From positions 1,364,001 to 1,428,000 of the forward strand of contig CBDDCT010000007.1 of the NCBI GenBank assembly GCA_965226185.1: a stretch of 64,000 nucleotides of DNA, read 5' to 3'. The position numbers and the translations under genes were made by a program. Every line of letters starts with the position of its first letter. Positions within the stretch are counted from its first letter, which is position 1. The notes beneath the pieces were generated by a model. The model did no database searches. It saw nothing but the letters and a program-made list of their open reading frames with translations, and was not told the origin of the DNA. Below, piece by piece: positions 16,072 through 24,543 of this stretch. This DNA comes from CBDCYS01 sp965226185. GTDB taxonomy: Bacteria > Acidobacteriota > Terriglobia > Bryobacterales > UBA6623.

Positions 16072-17121
16072 TCAGGTCACCCCAGCGGCCCGCGCTATCG
16101 CGCCCACAACCCGTTCTTCCACCAACTCGTCGAGCGCTCGCCGGTGACCGCGCCGCCCTGCCCCGGGGTTGGCTGACGAGGTTGTGACAACGACGAGCTC
16201 AAGGTCCGGGACGACGAAAATGAATTGTCCGCCGTACCCCCAGGCGTAATAGGCCCGCTGGCCGGCCAGTTCCCGCATCCACCAGCCGTAACCGTAAAGC
16301 CGCTCGCTCCAGCGGGAGCGCGTGCGCGGAACAAGCGATGCCTGGACCCACTCCGCCGGAACGACCTGGCGGCCGTTGGCGCGGCCCTGATTGGCGTAGA
16401 GTTCGCCGAACGCCATCATCTGACGCGGCGTCATCTCCATGTCATTGCCGCCGAAGTAGATGCCCTGCGGATCGCGGGGCCACCTGGCGAGGGTCATGCC
16501 GAGTGGCTTGGCCAGCGCCTCGTTCGCGAATTTCCAAGTGCTGGCGCCGCTGGTTTTCGTCAGAATGGCGGAAAGCAGGTGGGTGTTGCCGGTGCTGTAG
16601 TGCATGCCGAACCCCGGCGCGCTCACCATCGGGCGGTTGAGAACGTGCCGCACCCAGTTGGAGCTTTGAATCCAGCGGCCGTAGTTGCGGTTGCTGGTGG
16701 GCTCCAAACCGGATCGCATTGTGAGAAGATCTTCAATCGTGATCTGCTGTTTGCGCTGATCCGCTTTGGCTCCCAGCAGCTCGGGGAAGAAAGTGGCGGC
16801 CGGCGTTTCGACGCTCGGTATGAGTCCGCGCTCGATGGCGATGCCGACAAGCGCTGATAGCACGCTTTTCGATGCCGACTTGATGTTGGCCGCCTGCTTG
16901 GAGTGCGCCCCGTTGAAATACCGCTCGAGGATCAATTCACCGTGATGGCTGACGAGCAGGCTCCGCAGGCGCGGCAGCATTTCGGCGGCCTCGATCGCTG
17001 GGTCCGGGGAAAATTCCGGAGGCGCGCTCCTGGGGGGAACTCCCGGGCGGCCCAGCTCGGCGGGTGTCAGCAAACCGGCAGCGAGCAACACCGCGCCCCA
17101 GTGTTTAAAGACTTGGTGCAT
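16072..17121 (-). CDS. Secreted serine hydrolase (class C beta-lactamase-like)
   Basis: A 349-aa protein with an N-terminal hydrophobic signal (MHQVFKHWGAVLLAAGLL). The SxxK nucleophile motif is at Ser82-Lys85 (SASKS), followed by the family's ITIEDLLTMRSGLE, and the second motif YST at residues 175-177 in HYSTGNTHLLSAIL. A C-terminal GGQFIFVVPDLELVVV follows. This fits the penicillin-binding/beta-lactamase class C hydrolase fold, similar to 6-aminohexanoate-dimer hydrolase-like esterases. It acts outside the cytoplasm; substrate is unknown. Intact. Confidence 0.9.
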   Translation of the reverse strand: MHQVFKHWGAVLLAAGLLTPAELGRPGVPPRSAPPEFSPDPAIEAAEMLPRLRSLLVSHHGELILERYFNGAHSKQAANIKSASKSVLSALVGIAIERGLIPSVETPAATFFPELLGAKADQRKQQITIEDLLTMRSGLEPTSNRNYGRWIQSSNWVRHVLNRPMVSAPGFGMHYSTGNTHLLSAILTKTSGASTWKFANEALAKPLGMTLARWPRDPQGIYFGGNDMEMTPRQMMAFGELYANQGRANGRQVVPAEWVQASLVPRTRSRWSERLYGYGWWMRELAGQRAYYAWGYGGQFIFVVPDLELVVVTTSSANPGAGRRGHRRALDELVEERVVGAIARAAGVT

Positions 17122-17410
17122 CGGATAATATTGTACATTCCTACAGCGAACCAGCGGAGCTAATGATCAGGGCCGTGCTTGCGATGTCCTCAATGGAGAG
17201 CCGCTCCGAGGACCCGGGTTTTGGATACAATTGCCCGAGGCCCCGCAATCGGCCCGCCGTTGAACGGCAAGAAGACAGATGTGACTTAGGGGAGAACAAA
17301 TGCAGCAGCGACTATTCAGCAGGGCCGGCTTCAGGGGTTTGCTCCTGAACGAACTGAACCGGGCTGAACGCTTGTCTGCAAGAACCGCAAACGAAAACCA
17401 GGAGGCTTAT
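17122..17410. other. Intergenic region, no gene seen
   Basis: About 290 bp between two divergent genes. It must hold promoters for both; none stands out. Nothing else is recognised. Confidence 0.5.
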
Positions 17411-19174
17411 ATGCACTCAAAGATGTATCGCGAAACTCGCGGTCGTTGGTCCCACGCTCGCTGGTCCCGCGGTCGTTGGTTCCAACTGATATCGGTTGGC
17501 GGTGTGTGCCTGGCCGCGGTGCTGGGTGCCTTGGCGTGCTCGGCGCCTGTCCACTACGACCTCATCCTCCGCAACGGGACGATCTACGATGGCAGCGGGT
17601 CGACGCCCATCGTTGGAGACCTAGCCATCCAGAACGACGCGATCGCCGCCATCGGTGATCTCTCCGGAGCCGCGGGCACATCGGAAATCGATGTCCAGGG
17701 ACTAGCCGTCGCTCCCGGCTTCGTGAACATGATGTGCTGGGCCAACGAGTCGCTGATCGAAGACGGGCGTTCGCAAAGCGACATCCGGCAAGGAGTGACG
17801 CTCGAAATCCTCGGAGAGGGCAACTCGATGGGCCCGCTCAACGACGCCATGAAGACGCGGATGCGCGAGGGCCAGGGCGATATCCAATACGAGGTCGAAT
17901 GGACGACGCTGGGCGAATACCTCGAATATCTCGAGAATCGGGGTGTTTCCCCCAACGTAGCCTCGTTCATCGGGGCCGCAACGCCGCGCACCTATGTCCT
18001 CGGTTACGAGGACCGCGCGCCGACACCGGAGGAACTCGGCCGCATGCGCGAACTCGTGCGCCAGGCGATGGAAGAAGGCGCCTTAGGCGTGGCGTCCTCG
18101 TTGATCTACCCGCCCGGCTTCTTCGCGAAAACCGATGAGCTGATCGAGCTTGCCAAGGTCGCCGCGGAGTACGACGGCATGTACATCTCGCACCTGCGAA
18201 ACGAGGGCGGCAAGTTCCTCGAGGCTCTCGATGAACTCATCACGATCGCGCGCGAGGCCAATATCCGCGCCGAGGTTTACCACTTTAAGGCAGCGGGCCA
18301 GCAGAACTGGGGGAAGCTTGACGAGGCCATTGCGAAGATCGAAAAAGCCCGCGCCGGGGGTCTCGAAATCAGCGCCGACGCTTATACGTATGCGGCCGGC
18401 TCCACGGGGCTCAACGCCGCCATCCCGCCTTGGGTGCAGGAGGGCGGCTTCGACGCCTCTCTGGTTCGCATGAAGGATCCAGCCACCCGCAAGCGCATCG
18501 TGCGCGAGATGCTTGCACATAGCGACGAGTGGGAAAACATGTACCTCGGCGCCGGCACGCCCGACAACATTTTGCTTGTTGGTTTCAAGAATGAAAAGCT
18601 GAAGCCGCTGACCGGCAAGAGTCTCGCCGAAGTCGCCCGCATGCGAGGCAAGCCGCCAACCGAAACAGCGATGGACCTCATCATCGAGGACGGCAGCCGC
18701 GTCGGCACGGTCTATTTCACCATGTCGGAAGACAACGTCCGCAAGAAGCTCGCTTTGCCCTGGCTGAGCTTTTGTTCCGACTCACCTTCGCTTGCCACCG
18801 AGGGTGTTTTCTTGAAATCGAGCACTCACCCGCGCGCCTACGGCAGCTTCGCGAGGTTGTTGGGCAAATATGTGCGGGAAGAGAAGGTGATGCCGCTGGA
18901 AGAGGCGATTCGTAAGCTATCCGCCCTGCCTTGCCAAAACCTGAAGATCGACCGCCGCGGAATGCTCCAGGCGGGCTACTACGCGGACGTCGTCGTGTTT
19001 GACCCCGCGAAAATCCAAGACCACGCTACGTTTCGAAAACCGCACCAATACTCGACGGGCATGGTTCACGTCTTTGTCAACGGCGCGCACGTGCTGGAAA
19101 ACGGCGAACATACCGGCGCTAAACCGGGAAGGTTCGTGCGCGGGCCGGGCTGGAAGGGTCAACAGAAACCGTAA
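17411..19174 (+). CDS. N-acyl-D-amino-acid deacylase-like amidohydrolase lacking HxH
   Basis: A 587-aa protein starting at the ATG at 17411 after AGGAGG; the earlier ATG at 17300 has no such site. The N-terminus (GGVCLAAVLGALAC) is an export signal, possibly lipoprotein-like at Cys43, though the residue three before it is Ala rather than Leu. The body matches the D-aminoacylase branch of amidohydrolases (YDLILRNGTIYDGSGSTPIV; MYISHLRNEGG; LPWLSFCSDSPSLATEGVF; GYYADVVVFDP). Where these enzymes have the HxH metal motif after PGF, it reads NMMCWANE (residues 106-113). It may therefore use another metal arrangement or have a changed activity. Its 3' end overlaps the convergent gene by 56 bp. Confidence 0.87.
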   Translation: MHSKMYRETRGRWSHARWSRGRWFQLISVGGVCLAAVLGALACSAPVHYDLILRNGTIYDGSGSTPIVGDLAIQNDAIAAIGDLSGAAGTSEIDVQGLAVAPGFVNMMCWANESLIEDGRSQSDIRQGVTLEILGEGNSMGPLNDAMKTRMREGQGDIQYEVEWTTLGEYLEYLENRGVSPNVASFIGAATPRTYVLGYEDRAPTPEELGRMRELVRQAMEEGALGVASSLIYPPGFFAKTDELIELAKVAAEYDGMYISHLRNEGGKFLEALDELITIAREANIRAEVYHFKAAGQQNWGKLDEAIAKIEKARAGGLEISADAYTYAAGSTGLNAAIPPWVQEGGFDASLVRMKDPATRKRIVREMLAHSDEWENMYLGAGTPDNILLVGFKNEKLKPLTGKSLAEVARMRGKPPTETAMDLIIEDGSRVGTVYFTMSEDNVRKKLALPWLSFCSDSPSLATEGVFLKSSTHPRAYGSFARLLGKYVREEKVMPLEEAIRKLSALPCQNLKIDRRGMLQAGYYADVVVFDPAKIQDHATFRKPHQYSTGMVHVFVNGAHVLENGEHTGAKPGRFVRGPGWKGQQKP

Positions 19175-20312
19175 TACCGGCTCGTGTGTGAGAAAAGCGG
19201 GCCAGCACCGAAAGCTGCCCCACTTCTTGGTTTGCCCGCCGCAACAGCGCCCGCATGTAGGCAATACAATAAGCGCTCCCGGCCCGCCGGATGCCTTCAT
19301 CGCCACTGAGTGCGGGAATATGATCAGGGACCACCGTCCCGCTAAAGCGGACTTCGCGCAGCGCTTTCATCACCTGGTACATGTCCATATAACCTTCGTC
19401 GGGGAAGGTCTCGACAAAGTTCGGCAGCGGCGAGCTGACGTTGCGGAAATGGATGCCCAGGATCTTGCCGCGGCCGCCGAAGTCGCGAATCATCCCAAAA
19501 ACGTCCTTGCCCATCTTGTCGCCGCCCTCGGACCAGGTTCCCACGCAAAACGTCAATCCCCAGTGGGGGCTGCCCGGGCCTTCAATTTGCTCGGAAATCT
19601 CTTCGGCGCGGCGGTAGCCGTCGTAATGAACCAGGACTTTGGCGACGCCGTTCATCTTGCGAAGCGGCGGATCGTCCGGATGCAAAGCGAGCTTCACGCC
19701 GGCTTCTTTGGCGACCGGCAACACAGCCTTCATGAAGTACGTGTAATTCGCCCAAATTTCCTCCGCCGAATACTCTCGCTCGAAACGCTGCTTTTCTACT
19801 TTGTTTCGGAAATCGGACAGTCTGAACTCGCGGGCCACATAGCCGCGCGAAGTCTGCACCCGGTCCGTGGTGTAGGTGTTAGCGGGGTGAAAGTCGTAGC
19901 ACGAGACTGGGATCCCAAGCTTGCCAAGGCCGCGCAAGAAGGTGTTGTAGGCGTCGATCTGTTCGTCGCGTCCGGGCCGGCCAAGCTGAACGTCGAGTGA
20001 GCGGTAAGCGTAGTGTACCGCCGAGAAGATCTTGATCCCGAAGCGCTCGAACCTTTGTTGCGTCTGGCGGATGTAATCGAATTCCGCCAGCTCGGGCGCG
20101 AAGTTGACCCGCGCCCAGCGCAGACCGATCTGCTTGAGAAACAGCAAATCGTCATCCGTGATGTCAGCTCTCAAGCGGCGGCAGAGCTTCGTATTGGCGG
20201 GATCGTGTTCCTCGATCACGCCACTTCCCGCGGCGCGAGAGATGGGCGGCATCGCCGCGGACAGACCGGCGGCCAGCGGCGCCCCAAGAAAATCCCTGCG
20301 GCGAGTAGACAT
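19119..20312 (-). CDS. Mannonate dehydratase-like protein, Tat-exported
   Basis: A 397-aa protein beginning MSTRRRDFLGAPLAAGLSAA, a twin-arginine signal. The body resembles D-mannonate dehydratase (UxuA): FCVGTWSEGGDK, ILGIHFRNVSSPLPNF and TVVPDHIPAL. UxuA normally makes 2-keto-3-deoxygluconate from mannonate in the cytoplasm; export is unusual, and a related TIM-barrel activity is possible. The C-terminal tail after GQLSVLA looks non-homologous and runs through an IS-end-like motif (19188-19204), overlapping the convergent gene. The original stop may have been lost. Confidence 0.8.
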   Translation of the reverse strand: MSTRRRDFLGAPLAAGLSAAMPPISRAAGSGVIEEHDPANTKLCRRLRADITDDDLLFLKQIGLRWARVNFAPELAEFDYIRQTQQRFERFGIKIFSAVHYAYRSLDVQLGRPGRDEQIDAYNTFLRGLGKLGIPVSCYDFHPANTYTTDRVQTSRGYVAREFRLSDFRNKVEKQRFEREYSAEEIWANYTYFMKAVLPVAKEAGVKLALHPDDPPLRKMNGVAKVLVHYDGYRRAEEISEQIEGPGSPHWGLTFCVGTWSEGGDKMGKDVFGMIRDFGGRGKILGIHFRNVSSPLPNFVETFPDEGYMDMYQVMKALREVRFSGTVVPDHIPALSGDEGIRRAGSAYCIAYMRALLRRANQEVGQLSVLARFSHTRAGITVSVDPSSPARARTFPV

Positions 20313-20471
20313 AGCGTTTCCCCCCTTTCGGTGCGGTGGCTGAGTGAACCGAGGTCAGCTTAGCACAAAATCCGCGGGGGATTCGCGTGTCGTCATGGAG
20401 AACGCGGTATCGGGAACGAGGGGATGCTGTCAACGATCTGACTGCCCCCCTCGTCTTGTCCCCCACCCGCG

Positions 20472-20515
20472 GGGCCGACCCTCGGCTTGCAGCGGTCAGC
20501 CCTCGCTGTCGGCCC
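20472..20515. terminator. Possible hairpin after the beta-helix gene
   Basis: GGGCCGAC at 20472-20479 pairs with GTCGGCCC at 20508-20515, with a loop that has smaller internal complementarity. It lies just beyond the stop at 20522 of the minus-strand gene. There is no T-run, so it may be a REP-like element rather than a terminator. Confidence 0.35.
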
Positions 20516-20521
20516 TTCAGC

Positions 20522-21024
20522 CTAGGGCAGAGACCGCTCGACATTGCCGGCGAAAACGTTGGTGTCGTTCGGTGATTCCCAGGCCGCCGTCTTGTAAACG
20601 ATCGTGTTGTCGCGAATGACGTTATAGCCCGACGTCGGCACCAGGTTGATCCCCACGTTGAACCGGGAGAGAAGGTTGCCGGAGATGACGTCGCCACTCG
20701 GACCCATGGGATCGTCGGGAGTCGGGTTGTAGCAAATAGCGAAAATCCCGTTGTCGCCCCCGGTGATCGTGTTGTTGGCGACGCGGTTGCCGCCGCTCAT
20801 TCCGCCCCGGACGAAAACTCCCAGGCCGACATTCGAAATATTCAGGTCCTCGACTTCCACGTTTCGGGATTGGGCGATCATCACGCCGATCTCGGGTGGC
20901 GGCGCGGATACGCCGATGTCTTGTCCGCGAATGTTGAGATCATTGAGTTTGACGTTGGAACTTCCCGCCACTCGTACTCCAATGAACATGTATCCAATGT
21001 GGCCGTTGCGGACCGTAACCGAAC
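20522..21024 (-). pseudogene. Beta-helix protein, C-terminal part split by IS630
   Basis: The frame carries repeated short turns typical of right-handed parallel beta-helix proteins (NVKLNDLNIRGQDIGV; NRVANNTITGGDNGIFAI; VISGNLLSRFNVGINLVP). It continues exactly in frame from the N-terminal part at 22141-22436 if the IS and one TA are removed (joined codons encode DGASSVTVRNGHIGY). Function is unknown; such proteins are often secreted polysaccharide-binding or degrading proteins. Confidence 0.88.
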
Positions 21025-21081
21025 TAAACATAACGTCATAAGTTATTGCGCATAGTATGCAGGCTGTGCTCTCATGGGGAA

Positions 21082-21588
21082 ATGAGACCACTTCGCATTG
21101 CTGACGCTGAAAACATCGTTCTTGGATTGCAGGATGAGATCCGACGCTCCCTGGATTCCCGCTACGACCACCGCCTCCACGGCGTGCTGCTGGTGGCCCA
21201 AGGAATGACCTGCCCACAGGTGGCCAGGCTGCTGGGCGACGCACCACGGTCGGTGGAATATTGGGTGGGTCGTTTCGAGCAGAAAGGCTTGGCGGGCTTG
21301 CGCGAGGGAGAGCGGGCCGGGCGGCCCCCGCGGTTGAATGAGCAGCAGCTCGAAGAGATCAACGCTGCTCTTCGTCAGACGCCGCGGGAGGCAGGCCTGA
21401 GCGGAAATCTATGGGATGGCAAAACGTTGGCGGTCTGGATCGAGCAACAATACGGCATCACTGTGGGCGTGCGTCAGTGCCAGCGTCTGTTCCGGCAATT
21501 GGGCTTTCGGCTGCGCAAGCCGCGGCCCAAGATCGCTCGCGCCGACGAGGAACAGCAGAAGACGCATAAAAAAAACTCCAAGCGCTGA
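21082..21588 (+). CDS. IS630 transposase, first frame (HTH part)
   Basis: A 168-aa frame from the ATG at 21082 (MRPLRIADAENIVLGLQDEI). It holds the helix-turn-helix GMTCPQVARLLGDAPRSVEYW and the linker GRPPRLNEQQLEEINAALRQ, then the HTH_33-like FRQLGFRLRKPRPKIARAD. An A8 run at 21568-21575 lies just before the end. A -1 slip there would join the second frame as THKKKLQALMADPAVDLW, the usual IS630 arrangement. Confidence 0.88.
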   Translation: MRPLRIADAENIVLGLQDEIRRSLDSRYDHRLHGVLLVAQGMTCPQVARLLGDAPRSVEYWVGRFEQKGLAGLREGERAGRPPRLNEQQLEEINAALRQTPREAGLSGNLWDGKTLAVWIEQQYGITVGVRQCQRLFRQLGFRLRKPRPKIARADEEQQKTHKKNSKR

Positions 21589-22127
21589 TGGCCGACCCGG
21601 CCGTCGACCTTTGGGCCAGCGACGAAGTGCACTTTCAGCAGCACGGCTCGCGTTGTCGGATGTGGGTGCCTCCGGAGACGAAGGATCCCATCCTGCTGCA
21701 TCATCCGACCCGGCGAAGCGTCGGATATTTTGGTGCCGTGCGACTACGCGATGGTCGGTTTTGGTCTTGTCGCGAGACGGGGAAATTCAATGCCGGGACC
21801 TTTTGGGAATTCATGAAGCAACTCCAGCAGGTGAGCCGCATTGGAGGGCGCCGCGTGGCGGTCATCGCTGACAACGCCAGGTACCACCATGCCCGACTGC
21901 ACAAAGCGTGGCGCGAGGAAAACGCACCTGGCTTTGAGCTGGATTACTTGCCGCCCTACAGTCCCGAGTTGAATCCGATCGAGCGAGTCTGGAAGCTGAC
22001 CCGGCGGCGTTGCCTGCACAACCGCTACTTTGCGACCCTGGAGGAAGTGATCGCAGCTGCGGAAGCCGAGTTTGCCACGTGGGGCCAGCCGAATGACACG
22101 CTGCGCCGACTATGCGCAATTAGTTAA
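21588..22127 (+). CDS. IS630 transposase, second frame (DDE part)
   Basis: A 179-aa frame with the DDE_3 catalytic core: LWASDEVHF, VAVIADNARYHHA, and LPPYSPELNPIERVWKLTRR. It probably is made as the C-terminal half of a frameshifted fusion with the upstream frame; the ATG at 21588 overlaps the upstream stop by one base. Intact. Confidence 0.9.
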   Translation: MADPAVDLWASDEVHFQQHGSRCRMWVPPETKDPILLHHPTRRSVGYFGAVRLRDGRFWSCRETGKFNAGTFWEFMKQLQQVSRIGGRRVAVIADNARYHHARLHKAWREENAPGFELDYLPPYSPELNPIERVWKLTRRRCLHNRYFATLEEVIAAAEAEFATWGQPNDTLRRLCAIS

Positions 22128-22140
22128 GACGTTATGTTTA

Positions 22141-22436
22141 GCTCCATCAATCAATACGCCCACGCCCTGGAGGTCTCCCGGCCCCGTGACTTGGTGGCCG
22201 TTTAAGTCGACCGTTACGCCGCTGGCAGTGATTTTGATCGCCGCGTCCGCGGTCGAGTTGGCGCTGAGTGTGATATCAGAGACCAGCACGTAGCTTCCTG
22301 CACTATCGATTACAGCCGGCCGGGGCCCGCTAATCGATGTCCGTCCCAACGTCTGAGCGGCAAGCGGCGAGGCGGCGAGTATCCCGCCGATGACCGCCGC
22401 CAGACACATGTTTCGTGGTTGATTGTGAATTTGCAC
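22141..22436 (-). pseudogene. Beta-helix protein, N-terminal part split by IS630
   Basis: The gene starts with GTG at 22436 after AAGGAG. A signal peptide (MCLAAVIGGILAASPLAAQ) leads into ADAAIKITASGVTVDLNGHQ, the first beta-helix turns. After GVLIDGA it enters the IS630 end and stops in it. With the part at 20522-21024 it would make a 266-aa secreted protein. Confidence 0.88.
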
Positions 22437-22673
22437 AGTTTTCTCCTTCGTATCGTCCTAAGAAAAGTCCGCGGCCGTGGTTCGGCCTCAGATATGACAA
22501 GTCGCGTAAGATGGTGAGATCCCCCTCGCGAGGTGAGTGTTTTGTCACATTTCTCTCAGTCGCGTGGCGGGACAACGTCAGGCAGGCTGATTGCGCCGCA
22601 TGCCGCAAAGGTTCGTCCTCCACGGAACCAATGTTTGGGGAGAAGCCAGACGGCGATCATCGGGAGTCTGGAA

Positions 22674-23348
22674 TTGTACGAGAGGGTGCTGCTATTCGCC
22701 GCGTGCTTGCTGGCTTGTGGAGCAGTCACGCTCCGAGCTCAGGGGTCAAACTTCGCGGGAGCCCAGACCGGAATTTCAACGTTATCGGCCGATGGGCGCT
22801 CCATCATTACCGGAACGTCCACGTCTATTTCTCTCTACAAACCGGAAAACGGGCCAACATTTCAAGCGCTGTTTGGCCGGCATCTGAGCAACTATTTGAG
22901 TGTCCAAGCCACCTACGGGTGGAACCGAAATTCCCTCACGCTGACTTCTTCCCAGTCTTCTGAAGATCGCGGCGCTTTCTATGAACAGACCCGCGCGGCG
23001 GCCCAGCACGCGGCGGTTGGAGAATTATTGCTCTACTTTCGAAAGCAGCGGCGGTCCGTGCGTCCCTACCTGTCCTTCGGTGGCGGCGCGATTCACCTTG
23101 CCAGCAGCGAGAAAACGATCCGCGGCGTGATGGCGGAAGGTATCGCCGCTCCGAGCGGCTTTTCTTCCACCAAGCCGGCCATTCGCGTCGCCGTCGGAAT
23201 TGACCTCTTCATCAAGGGAGGATGGGCCTTTCGGTTTACTTTCAGCGAGACCATTCGGGGAAATGCGATCAGTGCACAGCTCACCCCCGCCGGGCAACGC
23301 AACCTTGCCAACTTTCAAAACCTCTTCGGTTTCGTGAAGACGTTCTGA
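22674..23348 (+). CDS. Predicted outer-membrane beta-barrel protein
   Basis: About 224 aa if started at the TTG at 22674, with GGGAG about 10 nt upstream; the frame is open from 22533, so the start is uncertain. A signal peptide (LLFAACLLACGAVTLRAQ) is followed by alternating strand-like segments (YLSVQATYGWNRNSLTL; AVGELLLYFRKQRRSVRPYL; GWAFRFTFSETIRGN), as in OmpA/opacity-type eight-stranded barrels. This is inferred from pattern only. Function unknown. Confidence 0.65.
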   Translation: MYERVLLFAACLLACGAVTLRAQGSNFAGAQTGISTLSADGRSIITGTSTSISLYKPENGPTFQALFGRHLSNYLSVQATYGWNRNSLTLTSSQSSEDRGAFYEQTRAAAQHAAVGELLLYFRKQRRSVRPYLSFGGGAIHLASSEKTIRGVMAEGIAAPSGFSSTKPAIRVAVGIDLFIKGGWAFRFTFSETIRGNAISAQLTPAGQRNLANFQNLFGFVKTF

Positions 23349-23429
23349 TGAACCGGTGTCTCGAGATGGGCTTCGGGCGCGGCGCCAGGAGTGGTCCAGC
23401 ACTCGAACCTTCCCAGTCTCGCCGGTTAG

Positions 23430-23777
23430 TTAGCTCTGTTTGAAACCTGCGTAGGGGCAATTCCCCCAATAAATCGGAGGATTGTCGAGCGCCTCCGCCA
23501 GCATCCGCGCATGGCAAACGCTGCAGCAGTTGAATGCTTGCGCCTTCGAGCCAGCCGTCGCGATTCGAACCAAGTGCTCGTGAACACACAGTCCCCGGCC
23601 GTCCGCGTAGGTGTCACGCAAGCCTAGCAGCGGCCCGGATTCCTGTTGGCGTCTGACTAATGCCGAATAAGCTCTGGCCTTCAACTTCGAGGGCGCGGCG
23701 GCGCTTTCCAATGCAGTGTCATCGAAAGCGCCGGCAAGGTCCTCGAAAAACCTTTCGTTCGGTTCGGAGCTATTCAT
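23430..23777 (-). CDS. CxxC protein coupled to ECF sigma factor (putative anti-sigma)
   Basis: A 115-aa soluble protein whose start overlaps the sigma-factor gene end by 8 bp. The C-terminal third has FNCCSVCHARMLAEALDNPP and then IYWGNCPYAGF, with a preceding CVHEHLVRIA. The His and Cys residues suggest a zinc site as in zinc-binding anti-sigma factors, although the spacing is not the canonical HxxxCxxC. CSVCH also satisfies the heme CxxCH pattern, but no signal peptide is present, so heme binding is unlikely. An anti-sigma role is inferred from position. Confidence 0.65.
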   Translation of the reverse strand: MNSSEPNERFFEDLAGAFDDTALESAAAPSKLKARAYSALVRRQQESGPLLGLRDTYADGRGLCVHEHLVRIATAGSKAQAFNCCSVCHARMLAEALDNPPIYWGNCPYAGFKQS

Positions 23778-24543
23778 CTTGCCACCTCCGTTTGAACTGA
23801 CCTCTGGCGCGCGCCAGCATGCGCTCGATGGCCTTTACGGTTTTCCCGGCGCGCCGTGCCATCTCCTGAGCGCTACGGTGTTCCCAATACCTCCAGAGCA
23901 GTACCGCGCTGTACGCCTCGGGAAGTTGTTCGAGCACTCGTTTCGTTTTGCGTTCGAGACGGTCCCGATCGAGGTGTTTGTCGATCAGCGGCTCGACCGC
24001 CAGCTTCGTGTCCGACTCAGCTTCTTGGTCGGCGAGGGGCTCGGGGTCGCGAAGGCGGGCCCGGTAGTGGTCCTCTACTTTGTGCTTTGCGATACCAAGC
24101 AGCCAGGCTCGTAGCGAGGCCTGCCCTTGAAAAGCTCCCAGACTCTCCCATGCAGCCAAGAAAACCTCCTGGACCAGATCGTCAACGAGATCCGCGCGGG
24201 GAATCAGCCGGCGCGACAAATAGCTGTAGATCGGATCGGCATAGCGATTGACGAAGTCCGCGGTTGCCTTGCGGTCCTTGCGCAACACCGCCGCCGCCAG
24301 GCGAAGATCCTCGGAAACAGCAGCCGTCGGCCGGCTGGCCGGCGGGATAGTGGATCCAGTAGCAGTCAAGCGCGGGCTCACTCCTGCTGGTTTAGTCGTG
24401 GAAGCACCGTCAATCCCCCGGTTCGTTTGGGCATGCCAAGTGGGTTCCTTTACGAAAGCATTTTCACGGCGCGGAGCGACTCGACAGTTGACGTCGCGTT
24501 TGTCTGGGAGAAGGAAGCGAGCCGCGCTATCTCCTCGACTCAA
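23770..24543 (-). CDS. ECF RNA polymerase sigma factor
   Basis: A 257-aa protein. Sigma region 2 lies at about residues 95-165 (FVNRYADPIYSYLSRRL; DLVDDLVQEVFLAAWESLGA) and region 4 at about 198-253 (LEQLPEAYSAVLLWRYWEHR; SAQEMARRAGKTVKAIERML). It is longer than usual by an N-terminal extension of some 75 residues that looks disordered. The ATG at 24543 overlaps the stop of the upstream gene as ATGA, which supports this start despite the extension. It directs transcription in response to a signal, probably together with its neighbours. Confidence 0.9.
   Translation of the reverse strand: MSRGDSAARFLLPDKRDVNCRVAPRRENAFVKEPTWHAQTNRGIDGASTTKPAGVSPRLTATGSTIPPASRPTAAVSEDLRLAAAVLRKDRKATADFVNRYADPIYSYLSRRLIPRADLVDDLVQEVFLAAWESLGAFQGQASLRAWLLGIAKHKVEDHYRARLRDPEPLADQEAESDTKLAVEPLIDKHLDRDRLERKTKRVLEQLPEAYSAVLLWRYWEHRSAQEMARRAGKTVKAIERMLARARGQFKRRWQDE

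Larger units (their letters stand above)
21027..22138 (+). mobile_element. IS630-family insertion sequence (copy 1)
   Basis: A 1.11 kb element with long inverted ends: AACATAACGTC just inside 21027 and its complement at the right end, plus TTGCGCATAGT further in. It is flanked by TA on both sides (21025-21026 and 22139-22140), the IS630/Tc1-type target duplication. It interrupts a beta-helix gene whose frame is perfectly restored on removal. Confidence 0.93.

Noticed and set aside
18999..20000. A 333-aa plus-strand frame
   Set aside because: Antisense of the mannonate dehydratase-like gene; no recognisable protein features.
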